From contig JASHTC010000201.1 of NCBI GenBank assembly GCA_030040755.1, positions 1 to 6,694 of the forward strand: a stretch of DNA of 6,694 nucleotides, written 5' to 3'. The stretch is from Thermoplasmata archaeon. GTDB lineage: Archaea; Thermoplasmatota; Thermoplasmata; Lutacidiplasmatales; UBA184. This document shows, in pieces, positions 5,895 to 6,694 of this stretch (positions within the stretch are counted from its first letter, which is position 1; each line of letters begins with the position of its first letter). Below the pieces are notes generated by a model. The model saw only the letters and a program-made list of their open reading frames with translations, searched no databases and was not told where the DNA came from. Both the position numbers and the translations under genes were made by a program.

Positions 5895-5975
5895 ATGCCC
5901 ACTCCCCTCTCGCCCGGACCGTCCGTACCTCCGGTGGGGCCCGAGCCGTCCCTCCCCTGGCCGGGCGGACGGTAG
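5895..5975 (+). CDS. Possible 26-residue proline-rich ORF
   Basis: An ATG with an ideal GGAGG site 6 bases upstream opens a 26-codon frame ending in TAG. The peptide is 10/26 proline (for example SPGPSVPPVGPEPS) and has no recognisable domain. It sits between the 83-residue gene (11 bases after its stop) and the protease ATG (19 bases after its own stop), so it could be a leader peptide or a translational coupling device. Against it, C-rich DNA yields proline codons by chance, and the peptide is very short. It fills most of the 111-base gap. Confidence 0.25.
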   Translation: MPTPLSPGPSVPPVGPEPSLPWPGGR

Positions 5976-5994
5976 GCGCCCCCGGGACCGCCCG

Positions 5995-6694
5995 ATGGGC
6001 CTGACCGAGCTCGAGCAGCGGATCACGGCCGCCGTCCGGGCCGTGAGCCCGGCGGTCGCCGCGGTAGAGACCCTGCGCCGCGGGGCCCCCCGGGGGAACC
6101 CCTTCCTCGTCCCGGCCGAGGCGACCGGGGTGGTCGTCGACGCCGCGGGCCTCCTCATGACGAACCAGCACGTGGTCGAGGGAGCCCGGGAGATCCGGGT
6201 CCACTTCCCTGACGGCCACCTGGCGGCGGGGGCGGTCGTGGGGGGAGACCCCGTGACGGACGTAGCGCTGGTCCGGGTCGAAGAGCGGGGGCTCCCCGCC
6301 GCCCGGCTCGGCGACTCGGAGTCGCTCCAGGTCGGCCAGGTCGTGCTAGCGGTCGGGAACGCGCTCGGCTTGCCGGGGTCCGCGACCGTTTCGATGGGGG
6401 TGGTGAGCGCCCTCGACCGACCGCTCCCGGGCTCGGACTTCGTCTTCGAGGGTCTCATTCAGACGGACGCCGCGATCAACCCGGGGAACAGCGGCGGGCC
6501 GCTGGTCGACCTCGATGGGGCCGTGGTCGGGATCAACACCGCGGTGATGCCGTTCGCCCAGGGCGTCGGCTTTGCGCTCCCGATCCGGGCCGTGCAGCGA
6601 GTGGCCACGGAGCTGCGTGCACGAGGGCGGATGGTCCGACCCTGGGTCGGGACCTATCTGGTGGACCTGAGGCCGGAGGTCGCCGGCCCTCGGG
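5995..6694 (+). CDS. HtrA/Deg-type serine protease (S1C), partial at 3' end
   Basis: A trypsin-fold serine protease of the HtrA/DegP family, which degrades or holds damaged proteins. 233 residues are visible before the window ends. The catalytic triad is intact: H59 in MTNQHVVEG, D89 in DPVTDVALVRV, and S166 in NPGNSGGPL, with GNSGG forming the oxyanion hole. The strand/loop order VGQVVLAVGNALG, SMGVVSALDR, LIQTDAAINPGNSGG, GINTAV and GVGFALPI is textbook HtrA. RPWVGTYL at 215-222 marks the usual entry into a PDZ domain, so one or more PDZ domains probably follow outside the window. The N-terminus (MGLTELEQRITAAVRAVSPAV) has no signal peptide or membrane anchor, unusual for a family that mostly works outside the cytoplasm. 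No earlier ATG or GTG exists in frame after the TAG at 5881. No TATA-like box or ribosome site precedes it, so it is probably co-transcribed with the 83-residue gene. Confidence 0.93.
   Translation, partial: MGLTELEQRITAAVRAVSPAVAAVETLRRGAPRGNPFLVPAEATGVVVDAAGLLMTNQHVVEGAREIRVHFPDGHLAAGAVVGGDPVTDVALVRVEERGLPAARLGDSESLQVGQVVLAVGNALGLPGSATVSMGVVSALDRPLPGSDFVFEGLIQTDAAINPGNSGGPLVDLDGAVVGINTAVMPFAQGVGFALPIRAVQRVATELRARGRMVRPWVGTYLVDLRPEVAGPR

Noticed and set aside
5465..5902. N-terminal extension of the winged-helix protein up to an ATG at 5902
   Set aside because: The extension is Arg/Ser/Pro-rich, runs antisense through the 83-residue gene, and ignores the TATA-like box correctly placed for the ATG at 5464.
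5881..5994. The 83-residue gene and the protease are in the same frame, separated by one TAG with no other stop, suggesting UAG readthrough or pyrrolysine
   Set aside because: A gap of 37 codons staying open is expected in such GC-rich DNA, the gap reads as Arg/Pro-rich noise, and the protease has its own ATG. Nothing else in the window points to UAG recoding.
5503..6219. Minus-strand frames of 238 and 192 codons overlapping the small gene and the protease
   Set aside because: They are antisense to the HtrA protease, whose triad and flanking motifs are clear on the plus strand.
1..6694. CRISPR arrays, tRNA or rRNA genes, insertion sequences, or a defence island
   Set aside because: I saw no regularly spaced repeats, cloverleaf-like segments, transposase motifs or defence-family proteins; all large open regions are explained by the listed genes.

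Overview
The window most resembles a high-GC archaeon, probably of the Thermoplasmatota (moderate confidence; inferred from gene content and promoter style, with no marker gene present). The DNA is very GC-rich. AT-rich TATA-like boxes lie about 27-35 bases before several start codons, and most starts lack a Shine-Dalgarno site, as expected for leaderless archaeal transcripts. Six genes are well supported, plus one partial gene at the right edge and one weak very small ORF. The GC-rich composition creates many long shadow frames, which were discarded.

Layout. 30-1763 (+): an angiotensin-converting-enzyme-like M2 zinc peptidase with no signal peptide. 1825-2322 (+): a small protein with a PH/GRAM-like domain followed by a four-cysteine zinc ribbon. 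It ends 6 bases from the end of the next gene, which runs the other way. 2329-3936 and 3944-4759 (both -): an ABC exporter pair, transcribed ATPase first and then a permease of about 12 membrane segments. 4820-5464 (-): a winged-helix DNA-binding protein upstream of the ABC pair on the same strand. 5465-5631: a divergent promoter region. 5632-5883 (+): an 83-residue, highly charged helical protein of unknown function. 5895-5975 (+): a possible 26-residue proline-rich ORF with a good ribosome binding site. 5995-6694 (+): the start of an HtrA/Deg-type serine protease (S1C) that runs off the window.

How they may work together. The winged-helix gene, ATPase and permease form a same-strand regulator-exporter block. 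The 83-residue gene and the HtrA protease appear to form a second transcription unit, because no TATA-like box is visible just before the protease. The two blocks diverge from one 167-base region. It carries three copies of the 8-mer CGGTGACC, and one copy sits at matching distance and orientation just upstream of each divergent TATA-like box. This is the most notable regulatory signal in the window. It suggests that the winged-helix protein, or a partner, controls both directions and links the exporter block to a protein-quality-control protease. No CRISPR array, tRNA, rRNA, insertion sequence or obvious defence system was seen.
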